DNA of 64,000 bases. It comes from Providencia sneebia DSM 19967. GTDB taxonomy: Bacteria > Pseudomonadota > Gammaproteobacteria > Enterobacterales > Enterobacteriaceae. The translations under genes and the position numbers were made by a program. The notes below the pieces were generated by a model. It did no database searches and was not told the DNA's origin. It worked only from the letters and a program-made list of their open reading frames with translations. Where the stretch lies: positions 2,763,400 to 2,827,399 of the forward strand of contig NZ_CM001773.1 of the NCBI RefSeq assembly GCF_000314895.2. Direction: 5' to 3'. Below, one piece after another: positions 20,923 through 31,626 of this stretch (positions are counted from its first letter, which is position 1; each line of letters begins with the position of its first letter).

Positions 20923-21336
20923 ACCCTCTTTATCTGTAAATCCATATTGACTGATAATGTCTTCCTATATGTATAGTTGTATATACATGCACAATCAATA
21001 CCAAATTTAACATTAATTTTTGTCTGAAAATTTAATTAAATGACAATATTTATTTATTTTACAATACGATAAATGTATCTCCATTACTTTTTATGCCAAT
21101 TTTTTGTTCGAGCTCTGCCAGCAAGATCACATTAATTTCACATTTAATTTACATGAAATAGGTTAATTAATGATATCTAAACTTGAATAAACGATTGTTT
21201 TATTCTCTTGATTAAAGCAAAACAGAGAATCAAAAGTTTGCATTACTCGCCATGACACATTTTCATTTAGTGCCTATTTGGCAAGCAATGTGATATTCAG
21301 AAGTGAAAGTCATCCCATTAATAAGGATCACTTATT
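20923..21336. promoter_or_regulatory. hutU promoter region with HutC-like operator
   Basis: A 414-bp non-coding stretch between hutU and hutC. At 20978-20987 is TGTATATACA, with an overlapping half-site TGTATAG at 20970-20976. The same ten bases recur upstream of hutI. GntR/HutC regulators bind palindromes of this kind. I see no open frame of interest in the rest. Confidence 0.65.
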
Positions 21337-22068
21337 CTAAGAAGTGAAATGCCCCTTTAATTTATAACGATTACCGGGGAAAAGGAGCTTTGTGCTGGTG
21401 ACAACAAAAGATTGGGACCAAGTGCGACGTGAAATTAATAGGCATGCAGAGCCGACTGAGATAGTTAATAATTTGGCTGATCGCTCATCCGCTTCAACCG
21501 CCTCAACAATATGTTCACCTTCTGTCAATGGCGCAACTTTAGACAGGTAATCATGTGGGGTAATGTGCATAAAATCCTGCTGCAAATAGTCTGGTGCAGC
21601 TAAAGCATTCACATAGCGGTCTTCAATCTGTACTGCAATATTATTTTCATAATGCACAATGACAGAATGAAAAACTAATGTTTCAGGTAAAATATCTAAC
21701 TCACGCGCTAAAGGAACGGAAGCAGAAACAGCCTCCAATTTGATAATTTTACAGCTATATTGATGATTTCTAGCAACAATTTCAGACTCAATGCTATGAA
21801 TTTCAAAAAGTGCAGATTGTCCTTTCGGCTCAGCCACAAAAGTGCCAACGCCTTGTACACGGACAAGTAAACCTTCCGCAGTTAATTCCCTTAACGCGCG
21901 GTTAGCTGTCATACGGCTACAAGCAAACTGTTTGACAAGTTCCGCTTCAGATGGAATGCGATCATTTGCTTTCCAATACCCGTCATGGATCTTTTCAATT
22001 ATTAATTGTTTTACTTGTAAATACAGTGGGATAGGCGTTTCCCTGACGTTTTTTTTATCGGCTGCCAC
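21337..22068 (-). CDS. hutC: Histidine utilisation repressor HutC (GntR family)
   Basis: A 243-residue GntR/HutC regulator: N-terminal winged HTH (IPSEAELVKQFACSRMTANR, residues ~40-60) and a C-terminal UTRA domain that binds urocanate in characterised homologues (e.g. YVNALAAPDYLQQDF, HITPHDYLSKVAPLTEGEH). It represses the hut genes and is relieved by urocanate. Transcribed in the same direction as hutI, 227 bp downstream of it, with no hutG between. Confidence 0.93.
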   Translation of the reverse strand: MAADKKNVRETPIPLYLQVKQLIIEKIHDGYWKANDRIPSEAELVKQFACSRMTANRALRELTAEGLLVRVQGVGTFVAEPKGQSALFEIHSIESEIVARNHQYSCKIIKLEAVSASVPLARELDILPETLVFHSVIVHYENNIAVQIEDRYVNALAAPDYLQQDFMHITPHDYLSKVAPLTEGEHIVEAVEADERSAKLLTISVGSACLLISRRTWSQSFVVTSTKLLFPGNRYKLKGHFTS

Positions 22069-22237
22069 AAATCATTCCCATAGTAAAAGTAAAATGTCTA
22101 ACCCTAAATATTATTTATATGAATAACATAAAATAGGATATCTTTCATGACATATTATATTACTTTAGCAAATCATTTGTGTTCTGGCAGTGTTAATAAA
22201 TATCACTAACAATCTATTTAGCGCCTAAATACACGCT

Positions 22238-22252
22238 ATAACATAATGTTAT
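22238..22252. promoter_or_regulatory. Perfect palindrome between hutI and hutC
   Basis: ATAACATAATGTTAT, arms of 7 with a central A, in the 227-bp spacer upstream of hutC. It differs from the TGTATATACA elements. It could be an operator for a separate hutC promoter; no direct support. Confidence 0.3.
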
Positions 22253-22295
22253 GCTTAATAATGAGTTAAGCGCTATTAGAATTGTTTATTCTGTA

Positions 22296-23543
22296 TCAGA
22301 AAAACGATGAATGATCATGGGTTACCTTGCCTTGATAAACGCGTAAATGTAATGGGTGGCTGCCCTGCTCATAAATTATTTCAACCGGCTCAGATACATT
22401 CCACACAATAAAATCGGCTTGATAACCTGTTTTTAATTGCCCATGCGTCTCTTCCCGACCTAATGCGCGCGCAGCGTGACATGTCACACCAGACCAAACT
22501 TCCTCTGGTGTTAACCTGAATAATACAGCGGCCATGTTCATCACCATGCGCAAAGAGGCAAATGGACTTGTGCCTGGATTAAAATCAGTCGATATTGCCA
22601 TTGGTACCTGATTTTCTCGCAGTAATTCAATCGGCGGTAATTTAGTCTCGCGCAAGAAATAAAATGCACCTGGCAATAAAACAGCGACAGTCCCACTTTC
22701 TTTTAATGCTCGAATCCCTTGTAAATCAAGATATTCAATATGATCAACGGATAAACCTTTAAAACTCGCGACAAGCTCACTGCCACCAAGATTAGAAAGT
22801 TGCTCTACATGCCCTTTTACTGGAATACCTAATTGCTGAGCGGCTAAAAATAACTTTTTACTTTGTTCTAATGAAAAGCCCACACTTTCACAAAATACAT
22901 CAACAGATTCGAACAATCCTTTTTGCCATAATTGCGGCATAATTTGTTCACAAATCAAATCAATATATTCATCCGATTTTCCTTGATATTCAGGGGGAAC
23001 AGTATGCGCAGATAACAATGTCGAACTTACTGTGATGGGATAAGCCTCAGCAAGGCGTTTTGCCACATTCAGTTGTTTTTCTTCATTCTGTAAATCCAGC
23101 CCATAACCCGATTTCATTTCAATTGTTGTGACACCTTCACGAATAAGGGCTTCTAAACGCGGTTGTGATATTCTGTATAAATTATCTTCACTAAGAGAAC
23201 GTGTTGCCCGCACTGTTGAATTTATGCCACCACCTTGCTGGCTGATTGTTTCATAAGAAATGCCTTTCATGCGCTGTTCCCACTCTGGCGCACGATTGCC
23301 ACCAAACACTAAATGGGTATGGCAATCAATTAGCCCAGGAGTCACTAAACGCCCAGCTAAATCCACGATTTCACAAACATCATTATCAAGTATTCCTTGT
23401 GGCAAAATAGCCACAATCGTCTTGCCCCGGGTGACCATATCGTAGTTTTCCAGTAACCCATATGCCGTTTTTAAATCGGGATCCATGGTTGCAAGTCGTC
23501 CATTTCGCCAAATAATATCTTGAGCAAGTAGTTTAAATGACAT
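22296..23543 (-). CDS. hutI: Imidazolonepropionase HutI
   Basis: Hydrolyses imidazolone-5-propionate to N-formimino-L-glutamate. An amidohydrolase-fold enzyme of 415 residues with the metal-binding motif [14 protein letters not shown], a later histidine in [11 protein letters not shown], and [18 protein letters not shown] carrying the conserved Asp. The next enzyme (HutG formimidoylglutamase, or HutF/HutG2) is not in this window. Confidence 0.96.
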   Translation of the reverse strand: MSFKLLAQDIIWRNGRLATMDPDLKTAYGLLENYDMVTRGKTIVAILPQGILDNDVCEIVDLAGRLVTPGLIDCHTHLVFGGNRAPEWEQRMKGISYETISQQGGGINSTVRATRSLSEDNLYRISQPRLEALIREGVTTIEMKSGYGLDLQNEEKQLNVAKRLAEAYPITVSSTLLSAHTVPPEYQGKSDEYIDLICEQIMPQLWQKGLFESVDVFCESVGFSLEQSKKLFLAAQQLGIPVKGHVEQLSNLGGSELVASFKGLSVDHIEYLDLQGIRALKESGTVAVLLPGAFYFLRETKLPPIELLRENQVPMAISTDFNPGTSPFASLRMVMNMAAVLFRLTPEEVWSGVTCHAARALGREETHGQLKTGYQADFIVWNVSEPVEIIYEQGSHPLHLRVYQGKVTHDHSSFF

Positions 23544-23584
23544 TATTAGTCCCTTTAAGATGAGAAAGATAGCAGGTATAGAGA

Positions 23585-23594
23585 TGTATATACA
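23585..23594 (-). promoter_or_regulatory. HutC-like operator upstream of hutI
   Basis: TGTATATACA, identical to the element upstream of hutU, 42 bp before the hutI ATG. Confidence 0.65.
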
Positions 23595-23787
23595 ATTAGA
23601 CTAATAAACCATCCGTTGTCAATGATAAAAGGATAAATTAGTTAATTTTTTGTTAATTTGAATTTACTTAATTTCAATAATTATCCTCATTAATATCATT
23701 ATTAATTCAAATAGGATGACTTACTTACATCAGGCAAAATAGGTTACACTTATACAAATAAGATTATTTAAAAGATTACTAATAAAA

Positions 23788-24330
23788 ATGAAAAATAAAT
23801 TTGGATTACAAGATGATGAGATTCATCTTTTTAAAGAAGCTATTCGCGGCACTAAAAAAATTCGTCAAGATCAAATCTTGCATACACCACCGCGCGCAAA
23901 AGTCACCCAACCTTCCAATAAAAAGGTATTTCAAGAACAAATTGATGCTTCATTCTATTTTTCAGATGAATTTCAGCCACAATTAGAGAGCGAAGGCCCG
24001 ACGCGCTATTTAAAGCCGGGTTCTAACCCGTATGAATTGAAGAAGTTACGTCGTGGTGATTATATCCCTGAATTATTTCTTGATTTACATGGCTTAACTC
24101 AGATGGAAGCTAAACAAGAAATAGGTGCTCTCATTGCGGCATGTCTGCGTGAAAATGTCTTCTGCGCATGCATTATGCATGGACATGGAAAACATATTTT
24201 AAAGCAACAAACGCCACTTTGGTTAGCTCAACATCCTGATATTGTTGCTTTTCATCAAGCCCCTAAAGAGTGGGGAGGAAGTGCTTCACTATTGTTACTG
24301 ATTGATATCGAGGAAAATAGCAGAAGGTAG
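23788..24330 (+). CDS. smrB: Ribosome rescue endonuclease SmrB
   Basis: Smr-domain endonuclease that cleaves mRNA at collided ribosomes in E. coli. The 180 residues show [38 protein letters not shown] (the DLHG motif) and [18 protein letters not shown] (HGHG motif), closely matching E. coli YfcN/SmrB. In E. coli it is next to prmB; here the hut cluster separates them. Converges on sixA. Confidence 0.96.
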   Translation: MKNKFGLQDDEIHLFKEAIRGTKKIRQDQILHTPPRAKVTQPSNKKVFQEQIDASFYFSDEFQPQLESEGPTRYLKPGSNPYELKKLRRGDYIPELFLDLHGLTQMEAKQEIGALIAACLRENVFCACIMHGHGKHILKQQTPLWLAQHPDIVAFHQAPKEWGGSASLLLLIDIEENSRR

Positions 24331-24373
24331 AGATCATCCAATTTAATGCTCTCTACACCACTTATTCTTTTTA

Positions 24374-24859
24374 CTATTTATTAATAGCTAATAATTGCGC
24401 TGGATTAAGCATCCATTCTAGCCGTGCTTTGTGATGTTTAACATCCAGTTCAATACAAACGATTGATGATGTCATAAACATCGGCGGTGCTTCATGTGGA
24501 CAAAGCTCAGAAACCAAGTAACCGACAAGTGGCAAATGAGAAACCACTAACACTGCATTCGCACCAAGTGCTGCCAAATCAAGGATTTTATCAGCAACAT
24601 ATTGCGCATCGCCATTTGGCGTTAGCATTGAAGTGACTTCAATTTGAGCAGGTAGTGGTAAATAATGGCTTATTTCTTCTAATGTTTGCTCAGCTCGCAA
24701 ATAAGGACTCACTAATACATTATCAATAGCAGGTGTTCTTTCGCTTAACCACTTTGCCATTATTACCGAATCGTCTTTTCCTTTCTGTGTTAATGCTCTT
24801 GCCGCATCACTAGCAGCCTGTAATGCTGCGTCGCCGTGACGCATAATATAAACTTGCAT
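24374..24859 (-). CDS. sixA: Phosphohistidine phosphatase SixA
   Basis: Removes phosphate from phosphohistidine, in E. coli from NPr of the nitrogen phosphotransferase system and possibly ArcB. A 161-residue histidine-phosphatase fold protein with the N-terminal RHG motif (MQVYIMRHGDAAL, catalytic His8), LVSPYLRAEQT and the second conserved His in VVSHLPLVGYLVSELCP. Position between smrB and fadJ as in E. coli. Confidence 0.95.
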   Translation of the reverse strand: MQVYIMRHGDAALQAASDAARALTQKGKDDSVIMAKWLSERTPAIDNVLVSPYLRAEQTLEEISHYLPLPAQIEVTSMLTPNGDAQYVADKILDLAALGANAVLVVSHLPLVGYLVSELCPHEAPPMFMTSSIVCIELDVKHHKARLEWMLNPAQLLAINK

Positions 24860-25278
24860 ATTCCACCATTTGAGTAGCCTGATAATAATGATGAGCTAAT
24901 TATTTATTAAATTGTTGCTCACCAGTATCAACAATTCCCTAAAATCATTCAATGGAGATAAATGATGTTCCCATTGAATACGAGAAACTGATGATGAAGG
25001 GTGATTTTGCATCAAACTGTCGATAAATAAAATGATTTAGGCTGTTTTTTGTCTGTTATTTACTACAACATCATGACATAAAATAAAATATAATAAATGA
25101 AACAAAAGCGATAACTGGTGCTATAAAAAAACCTGATGTTCCATAAATGACAGGAAAACATCAGGCTATTTAAGCAGTCATAATACTAGATTCTTAAATT
25201 ATAATGCTTAAATTATAATGCTCAAATTATGTTATTAAATAATATGAGTAAATAATACCATCAACAAATTTTGATTAG
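24860..25278. other. Non-coding sixA-fadJ spacer with terminator and short tandem repeat
   Basis: 419 bp without a credible gene. It holds the fadIJ terminator (25124-25165) and a tandem repeat of TTAAATTATAATGC, two exact copies (25194-25221) plus a degenerate partial third to 25231. The left part is the upstream region of sixA. Confidence 0.6.
25124..25165 (-). terminator. Terminator of the fadIJ operon
   Basis: A 9-bp stem CCTGATGTT/AACATCAGG (25132-25165) with a 16-nt loop, followed on the minus strand by TTTTTTTAT. It lies ~115 bp past the fadJ stop. Confidence 0.75.
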
Positions 25279-27468
25279 CTAATCTGCATTACTGGCAAAA
25301 AACGTTTTATTCTCTTCTGCCATTTGGCATAAATACTCGCACGGTCGAAATTTGTCGCCGTAACGTTCAGCTAAGTTATTCATTGTATCAACTGTTTTTT
25401 GAATGCCTAAGCTGTCCATATAACGGAAAGGTCCACCGAAGAAAGGTGGGAAACCGATACCAAATACGGCACCAATATCCCCATCTCGCGCATTGTGGAT
25501 CACTTTTTCGTCCAAACAGCGTACAGCTTCATTAAGCATTAGCATGACACAACGTTCTGCAATATCAATTTTACTTAAATGACTATGTGATTGAATGCCG
25601 AGTAAAGCATAAACACTGTGGTCTACTTGACGTTTTGATGTTTTTTTCCAAAATAAAAGTTTGGATATTGGTTGATGATCATACAGGTAAAAACCTTTAC
25701 CGTTCTTTTTACCTTTGCGACCATCATTGTTCACTTTATCAAGAATATCAGGGGCTTTGAACCTATCACCAAAACGCTCAACAAGAATTGGAAGAATTTT
25801 GGTACCAACATCAATCCCAACTTCATCTAAAAGATTAAATGGCCCAACAGGGAAACCAAAATCAACTAACGCGCTATCGATATATTCAATTGATTCACCG
25901 CTAACTAAACATTCAGCAGCTTCACATAAATAAGGTGCCAAGATACGGTTTACATAAAATCCCGCATCATCACCAACAACAATTGCTGTTTTACCTTGAC
26001 GTTTTGCAAATGCTACCACGGTGGCAATCGTTTCAGCATCCGTTTTTTTGTGCGGAATGACTTCAACTAATGGCATTTTATCAACCGGACTAAAATAATG
26101 TAGTCCGATAACCTTCTCAGGTTTTTCCGCATGTTCAGCAATTTTATAAATAGGTAATGAAGATGTATTAGAAGCAAAAATAGCCTGCCCTGCCGTCACG
26201 TCCTGAACTTCAGAAACCATTTTTTGTTTCAAGTTCAAATCTTCAAAAACAGCCTCAACAATTAAATCAGCATGTTCAAGACCTTGATAATTTAGCGTGC
26301 CTGAAATTTTTGCCATAATCGCATCGCGCTCACGCGGCGACATGTGTTTTCTCTTGACTCGGCGTGTTAACAAATCCCAACTAAAATGTAGAGCTTGGGT
26401 AATTCCTTTCTCATTGATATCTTTAATGCGTACAGGTAAACCTGCTCGCATTGCAGTAACAAAAGCAATACCTCCCCCCATTAACCCACCACCAAGCACA
26501 CCCACTTGTTTAACAGTTAATGGATTTGCTGAAGAGCCCGTTTCATTTTTCAATGATGTCGTTGCAAAAAATAAGCTACGTAGAGCCACCGACTGAGGTG
26601 TCATCACTAATTTGCCAAATGCTTTAGCTTCCGCCTCATATCCTGCCTTGCTTCCGTGTTCAATTCCTGTTTTTACAACTCGAATTATTTTTTCAGGTGC
26701 AGGATAATGACCCTTAGTTTTTTTCAGCACGCTGCGTTTTGCACTCGAAAATACATTATTACGCAATAATTTGCTGCCTAATAAACGTTGTTGCCAATGA
26801 ATAGGCTTACGCTGTATCTTCGTTTTTTTAGCCATCTCAACAGCAACATCTAATAAAATCGTCTCTGGCACCACATCATCAACTAAGCCAATTCGTAAAG
26901 CTTGTTTAGCACGTAATTGGCGACCCGTTAACATGAGATCTAGCGCTTTTGGTATCCCAACCAATTTCGGTAAGCGTTGAGTTCCACCAGAACCAGGAAG
27001 TAAACCTAATTGAACTTCGGGCAACCCTAAGCGTGTTTTATCACTATTTGAACAAACCCGCGCATGACATGCTAAAGCCAGTTCTAATCCCCCCCCTAAA
27101 CAAGCACCATGAATGGCGGCAATAATGGGTAAAGGATAGTTTTCAAGCTTATCAAACAGTCGTTGCCCTTCTCGAGATAATTCACTGGCTTCTTCTTCAC
27201 TATGGCAATTAGCAATCATGCTAATATCAGCACCCGCGATAAAACTGTCTTTCTTACCGGAAGTAATAACTAACCCTTTTAACCCAGAGATAGATTGTGC
27301 TTTTTGTAAGATAGCGAGAAATTGCTGGGCAAATTCAGCTTTTAATGTATTAACTTTCTCATTTGGTACATCAATGAAAATGATCCCAACTGTTTGAGAA
27401 TAAACCTCAAGATGAAATGCCGCTGGTAATTCATGCGTTCCATTATGAATAGGAGAATGTTGTCCCAT
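25279..27468 (-). CDS. fadJ: Fatty-acid oxidation complex alpha subunit FadJ
   Basis: Enoyl-CoA hydratase / 3-hydroxyacyl-CoA dehydrogenase, partner of FadI. The N-terminal crotonase domain has [13 protein letters not shown] and [18 protein letters not shown]; the dehydrogenase Rossmann site is [19 protein letters not shown] near residue 330, followed by [14 protein letters not shown] and [18 protein letters not shown] chose ATG 27468 ([10 protein letters not shown]): it is preceded by GGAGGTGGAATA and overlaps the fadI stop by one base (TAATG). The upstream extension falls inside fadI. Product 729 residues, near E. coli FadJ. Confidence 0.96.
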   Translation of the reverse strand: MGQHSPIHNGTHELPAAFHLEVYSQTVGIIFIDVPNEKVNTLKAEFAQQFLAILQKAQSISGLKGLVITSGKKDSFIAGADISMIANCHSEEEASELSREGQRLFDKLENYPLPIIAAIHGACLGGGLELALACHARVCSNSDKTRLGLPEVQLGLLPGSGGTQRLPKLVGIPKALDLMLTGRQLRAKQALRIGLVDDVVPETILLDVAVEMAKKTKIQRKPIHWQQRLLGSKLLRNNVFSSAKRSVLKKTKGHYPAPEKIIRVVKTGIEHGSKAGYEAEAKAFGKLVMTPQSVALRSLFFATTSLKNETGSSANPLTVKQVGVLGGGLMGGGIAFVTAMRAGLPVRIKDINEKGITQALHFSWDLLTRRVKRKHMSPRERDAIMAKISGTLNYQGLEHADLIVEAVFEDLNLKQKMVSEVQDVTAGQAIFASNTSSLPIYKIAEHAEKPEKVIGLHYFSPVDKMPLVEVIPHKKTDAETIATVVAFAKRQGKTAIVVGDDAGFYVNRILAPYLCEAAECLVSGESIEYIDSALVDFGFPVGPFNLLDEVGIDVGTKILPILVERFGDRFKAPDILDKVNNDGRKGKKNGKGFYLYDHQPISKLLFWKKTSKRQVDHSVYALLGIQSHSHLSKIDIAERCVMLMLNEAVRCLDEKVIHNARDGDIGAVFGIGFPPFFGGPFRYMDSLGIQKTVDTMNNLAERYGDKFRPCEYLCQMAEENKTFFASNAD

Positions 27469-28787
27469 TATTCCACCTCCAGAATCATTGCTGCACCTAA
27501 ACCACCCGCGGCGCAAGCCGTAGTTAACCCGAAACCACCGCCACGACGTCGTAATTCATGTAACGTTTGTGTCACCATTCGAGCACCTGTCGCGGCAAAT
27601 GGATGTCCATAAGCAATCGATCCGCCAAGAACATTAAATTTATCCATATCAATTTCACCAATCGCATCTGATAACCCAAGTTTTTCTTGTGCAAATTGGC
27701 GGCTAGCAAATAGTTTAATATTTGCCAATGTTTGCGCAGCAAATGCTTCATGCATATCAATTAACGTCAAATCTTGCAATGTTAGTCCTGCACGTTTTAA
27801 TGCAATTGGCGTCGCGTAAGTTGGACCCAATAGCATATCTTGCCAAACATCAATGGCTGAAAAAGCAAAACTACGAATGTAGCCTAACGGCTGATAACCT
27901 AAAGCTTTTGCGCGAGATTCAGTCATCATCAACACGGCAGCAGCGCCATCTGTCAATGGCGTACTATTTGCTGCTGTGACTGTGCCATGTTTGCGATCAA
28001 AAGCAGGTCTGAGTTGAGAATATGAAGATAATACTGAGTTTTTTCGAATATTATTATCTTGATTAAATGCTTGTTTAAAAGGTGGCATATAAGCGGTCAT
28101 GACTTCCTGCTCAAGAACACCACTATCCCAAGCTTTTGCCGCTAATAGATGAGAACGATGTGCTAATTCATCTTGTTGCAGGCGGCTGATGTGGTAACTT
28201 TTTGCCATTTGCTCTGCGGTATCGCCCATGCGCAAACCGGTTGAATATTCGGCAACCGCAGGCGCAACGGGTAATAAATCTTTTAATCTTAATTTAGAAA
28301 TTAAAGATAATTTTTGACCAAAAGATTTTGCTTTACTCAATGACAGCAATGTTGCTGCCATTTTTTTCGTCACCCCAATGGGTAAAACAGAAGATGAATC
28401 GGCACCACCCGCAATACCAACCGAAATATGCCCAGCAAGCATACTTTCCATCACGTTCGCCATCGCCTGAAAACTCGTCGCGCAAGCACGAGAAACACTG
28501 TAAGCATCTGTTGAGACACTCATTCCGGTTCCTAACACAATTTCTCGTGCAATATTAGGCGCGGCTGGCATTTGTACAACTTGTCCGAAAACTAATTGCT
28601 CTATTAAATTTTTATCAATACCGCTACGGCTGATCAATTCTGCAACAACCGCTTTTCCCAAATCGACTGCTGCAATTCCCTGATATGCCGTGGCTTGTTT
28701 AGCAAAAGGCAAACGAAGACCGCTCACAATGGCGATCCTTTCCTTTGTTGTGTGAGTGCTTTCGCCATGATGGGAAAGTTGATTCAT
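27468..28787 (-). CDS. fadI: 3-ketoacyl-CoA thiolase FadI
   Basis: Thiolase of the FadIJ beta-oxidation complex. The 439 residues contain the acyl-enzyme cysteine in [15 protein letters not shown], the C-terminal [16 protein letters not shown] histidine and the second cysteine in [20 protein letters not shown] lies 5 nt before the ATG. First gene of fadIJ, with a FadR-like operator at 28845-28861. Confidence 0.96.
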   Translation of the reverse strand: MNQLSHHGESTHTTKERIAIVSGLRLPFAKQATAYQGIAAVDLGKAVVAELISRSGIDKNLIEQLVFGQVVQMPAAPNIAREIVLGTGMSVSTDAYSVSRACATSFQAMANVMESMLAGHISVGIAGGADSSSVLPIGVTKKMAATLLSLSKAKSFGQKLSLISKLRLKDLLPVAPAVAEYSTGLRMGDTAEQMAKSYHISRLQQDELAHRSHLLAAKAWDSGVLEQEVMTAYMPPFKQAFNQDNNIRKNSVLSSYSQLRPAFDRKHGTVTAANSTPLTDGAAAVLMMTESRAKALGYQPLGYIRSFAFSAIDVWQDMLLGPTYATPIALKRAGLTLQDLTLIDMHEAFAAQTLANIKLFASRQFAQEKLGLSDAIGEIDMDKFNVLGGSIAYGHPFAATGARMVTQTLHELRRRGGGFGLTTACAAGGLGAAMILEVE

Positions 28788-28844
28788 GGTAGCTCCTGCT
28801 AAAAGTAATAAAGAAAGTTGCTAACGAGTATAATTTGCAATGTT

Positions 28845-28861
28845 AAGAGGTCTGACCTGTC
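28845..28861 (-). promoter_or_regulatory. FadR-like operator upstream of fadI
   Basis: AAGAGGTCTGACCTGTC contains a perfect GGTCnGACC core and matches 10 of the 13 defined positions of the FadR consensus. It sits 58 bp upstream of the fadI ATG. Confidence 0.7.
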
Positions 28862-29243
28862 ACATTGTTAACATAAATTTCACATATAGAAAATAGCATC
28901 ATAAAGAAAATGCGAGCTTGAGCACAACTTCCCCAATTCAAACGAATGAATGCCTCATCATCTTTTCAAGGTCAATTATTTTACTCACTGCTAATTAGCG
29001 ACCTTTTACTATGTTGAAGAATAAATTGATAATTTTATCAATAGAAGAATTCAGGATATGTATAAAATTTGGATAAGACACAACAGAATATAAGCTCAAT
29101 AAATACAACCAAAAGGTGATTGTAAATCGAACAATTTTCAGATGTGATTTTTAAAGGCAGGAATTTAACAAAAATAGATTAACACAACCTTCACTGCCAT
29201 AAATAAATTGGCAGTGAAGGAAAAAAATTAATCAAACGTTTGA
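28862..29243. other. Non-coding fadI-yfcZ spacer
   Basis: About 380 bp of AT-rich DNA upstream of the FadR site. Apart from the hairpin at 29188-29220 I see no gene or repeat. Confidence 0.5.
29188..29220 (-). terminator. Strong hairpin downstream of yfcZ
   Basis: A perfect 12-bp stem CCTTCACTGCCA/TGGCAGTGAAGG with a 9-nt loop, 24 bp beyond the yfcZ stop. On the minus strand it is followed by TTGTGTTAATCTATTTTTG. A probable terminator with a late, interrupted T-tract. Confidence 0.65.
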
Positions 29244-29540
29244 TTAGCGTAAGCCTAATTGAAAAATTAAACTTTCAGCTTCACAACTAAAAGTGAAACT
29301 TACTGACAGCTCTACCCCGCCATCCACATTAGAAATGCTATGATGAATAACGCAAGGGTCTGACTCCACTGCTCTCGCCTTTGCTGTCAGCTCTTTCAGC
29401 GCAGATTCCGCCTCTGCTTGGTTCGCAAAAACATGCTGATACGATGCAGTGCAATCTTTGTTATCTAAAACTGTACCCACATCTACACAGCAGCAAGCAG
29501 CGGTTTCTTCCGCGTTACAACGGTTAATCGCATCAGTCAT
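29244..29540 (-). CDS. yfcZ: YfcZ/YiiS family protein (DUF406)
   Basis: A 98-residue cysteine-containing protein of the YfcZ/YiiS family, function unknown. Recognised from CCCVDVGTVLDNKDCTASYQ and its position between fadI and fadL, as in E. coli. I chose ATG 29540 (MTDAINRC) because GGAGAG sits at the right distance; an ATG 12 bp earlier would place the ribosome site inside the gene. Divergent from fadL. Confidence 0.9.
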   Translation of the reverse strand: MTDAINRCNAEETAACCCVDVGTVLDNKDCTASYQHVFANQAEAESALKELTAKARAVESDPCVIHHSISNVDGGVELSVSFTFSCEAESLIFQLGLR

Positions 29541-29895
29541 TTTACTCTCCAAATCAACAAACTATTAGTAAGTTGTTATCTTACCGCTGAAAAAGAACAA
29601 AAAACTAGTCTGTATCAAATGTAATCCCTGACTATCCGCCATAAGTTTGATCTAACCACGGATTTATTATTCACTTTCTCATAAATATCATCTTAATGTT
29701 GCAATTATGTTAATTAAATCCCAATTTTGAAAACATTTTAGATATAAAAGCAAAACATGCTTGCAACACATATGGTGGTCAGACCTATACTCTACCAACT
29801 GGTCTGATTTGTCATAGCGGCAAGCGACCCTACAATTCTGCGCTTCTTGCGACAAGAAGTCGCTAATTTAAATAATATACAAGAGGGTTTTGGTT
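29541..29895. promoter_or_regulatory. fadL promoter region with two FadR-like sites
   Basis: A 355-bp divergent spacer. Site 1 has the perfect core GGTCAGACC (29777-29785). Site 2 (29797-29813, AACTGGTCTGATTTGTC) has a perfect left half-site AACTGGTC. The two are 20 bp apart and ~85-120 bp upstream of the fadL ATG. Tandem FadR sites at fadL are known in E. coli. Confidence 0.65.
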
Positions 29896-31233
29896 ATGAT
29901 AAGCCAGAAAAACCTGTTTAATCGTAATATATTAGCAATCGCAGTGGCATTGGTTTCATCGAACGCAGGTGCTGCTGGTTTTTTGCTTAATGAATATTCT
30001 ACATCAGCATTAGGACGTGCTTTTTCTGGGGCTGGGGCTGTCGGAGATAACGCAAGTGAAGGAAACCGTAACCCAGCAGCAATGATGTTATTTGACCGAC
30101 CTGCAATGTCTGTTGGTGCTGTTTATATTGATCCAAGTGTTGATATTAAAGGTCGCGGTAAATCACCATTTGGTAGTAATTTAACCGCTAATGATATTGC
30201 TCCAAGTGCAGTGGTTCCTAACGCGCACTTTATTTTCCCCGTTAATGATAAATGGGCTGTTGGTACATCAATGACAACCAACTTTGGTCTTGCAACTGAT
30301 TTTAACAAAAATTATGCCGCAGGCTCAATTGGTGGGAAAACCGATCTGAAAACAGTAAATTTAAACTTAAGCGGTGCTTATCGTTTAAATGATAATTTCA
30401 GTTTCGGATTAGGTGCGAATGCTGTTTATGCTGATGCAGAAATTAAACGCCATGCAGGTGATTTAGGGCTTGCAGTGACTCAACTCGGGCTTCCGCCTAT
30501 TCCGGCGAATACAACAATGGCAAAACTGACCGGAAGTGATTGGGGCTATGGCTGGAATGCGGGCGTTTTATACGAATTTAATGATGATAACCGCTTGAGC
30601 TTTACTTATCGCTCTAAAGTCACCGTCAAATTTAAAGATGGTAAATATTCTAATGATTTACCAAGTAATAACCCAATGTTAGGGCAACTAGGTATTGTTG
30701 GGACTGGTGGAGATAAAATTAAAGGTAAACTGGATCTGAATTTACCTGATATTTGGGAATTCTCAGGCTACCATAAAGTTGATCCTAAATGGGCTCTTCA
30801 CTATAGCGTTTCTTATACTGGTTGGAGTACCTTTAAAGATCTTTCCGCTTATCGTAGCAGTGATAACAAAGAACTGTTCCACAAGCCCGAACACTTTAAA
30901 GATGCTTGGCGTTTAGCATTAGGTGCAACCTATTTCTATGACGATAACTGGACTTTCCGTACTGGTGTCGCTTATGACGAAAGCCCAATTCCAACAAAAT
31001 ATCGCTCTATCTCTATTCCAGACCAAGATCGTTATTGGTTAAGTGCGGGAACAACTTATGCATTTACTGATAATGCTTCTGTTGATTTAGGTATTTCTTA
31101 TATGTACGGTAAAAAAGTCGACATAAAAGAAAAACTCAGTGAAAATATTCCTGAGCAAATGATCCCAGCATATCAATTCAAATCTGAAGGTTCAGCTTGG
31201 TTATATGGTGTTAACTTCAACTACACATTCTAA
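29896..31233 (+). CDS. fadL: Long-chain fatty acid outer-membrane transporter FadL
   Basis: Outer-membrane beta-barrel that admits long-chain fatty acids. The signal peptide ends in SSNAGA, and the mature protein begins AGFLLNEYSTSALGRAFSG, the FadL hatch N-terminus including the NPAAMMLF turn. The C-terminus ends in an aromatic residue (GVNFNYTF), as required for barrel assembly. ATG 29896 is preferred over an upstream TTG because AAGAGGG lies 8 nt before it. 445 residues, family length. Confidence 0.96.
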   Translation: MISQKNLFNRNILAIAVALVSSNAGAAGFLLNEYSTSALGRAFSGAGAVGDNASEGNRNPAAMMLFDRPAMSVGAVYIDPSVDIKGRGKSPFGSNLTANDIAPSAVVPNAHFIFPVNDKWAVGTSMTTNFGLATDFNKNYAAGSIGGKTDLKTVNLNLSGAYRLNDNFSFGLGANAVYADAEIKRHAGDLGLAVTQLGLPPIPANTTMAKLTGSDWGYGWNAGVLYEFNDDNRLSFTYRSKVTVKFKDGKYSNDLPSNNPMLGQLGIVGTGGDKIKGKLDLNLPDIWEFSGYHKVDPKWALHYSVSYTGWSTFKDLSAYRSSDNKELFHKPEHFKDAWRLALGATYFYDDNWTFRTGVAYDESPIPTKYRSISIPDQDRYWLSAGTTYAFTDNASVDLGISYMYGKKVDIKEKLSENIPEQMIPAYQFKSEGSAWLYGVNFNYTF

Positions 31234-31255
31234 TCACGCTTTATCTTAAAAATCC

Positions 31256-31286
31256 CAAACAGGGAGTCATTCCCTGTTTGATTTTC
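31256..31286 (+). terminator. Terminator of fadL
   Basis: Perfect 10-bp stem CAAACAGGGA/TCCCTGTTTG with a 5-nt loop, followed by ATTTTC, 22 bp after the fadL stop. Confidence 0.85.
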
Positions 31287-31522
31287 TCTAATAAACCATT
31301 TCTGCTTATATTCACTGCTTATTTATCTAAAATTTATTATTGCTAATCAAGATAATGTTGCTTTGCAATTTATTTTCAAAACATCACATAGCTTATACAT
31401 TCCTGTCATCATTTATACAAATAATGGTGCTATATTAATTTCAGTTGCAACAAATACATATTCAATCAGATTGGCTAATCACCAATGATGGAAGAGGTTC
31501 TATGACAAAGTAGGAGATTTTT

Positions 31523-31621
31523 ATGGGAACATTATTTACGGTAAGTTTTATTGGTATATTGGGTGTTATCGCACTTATAGATACAATTAGTCAGCGCCTA
31601 AGAAGAGGTAATAATGAATAA
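31523..31621 (+). CDS. Small single-pass membrane protein (32 aa)
   Basis: Translates as MGTLFTVSFIGILGVIALID followed by a basic tail TISQRLRRGNNE: one hydrophobic helix and a positively charged end, typical of regulatory small membrane proteins. AGGAG lies 6 nt before the ATG. A three-codon frame, ATG ACA AAG TAG (31502-31513), with its own GAAGAGG upstream, overlaps this ribosome site, suggesting translational coupling. A 15-bp hairpin follows directly. I know no named homologue; whether it is expressed is unproven. Confidence 0.55.
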   Translation: MGTLFTVSFIGILGVIALIDTISQRLRRGNNE

Positions 31622-31626
31622 TTTTC

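Noticed and set aside
25194..25231. Short tandem repeat TTAAATTATAATGC, considered as a CRISPR or iteron array.
   Set aside because: Only two full copies without spacers, AT-rich; more likely replication slippage.
27469..27516. N-terminal extension of FadJ into fadI.
   Set aside because: The strong GGAGGTG ribosome site and TAATG overlap point to ATG 27468; the extension does not match the family.
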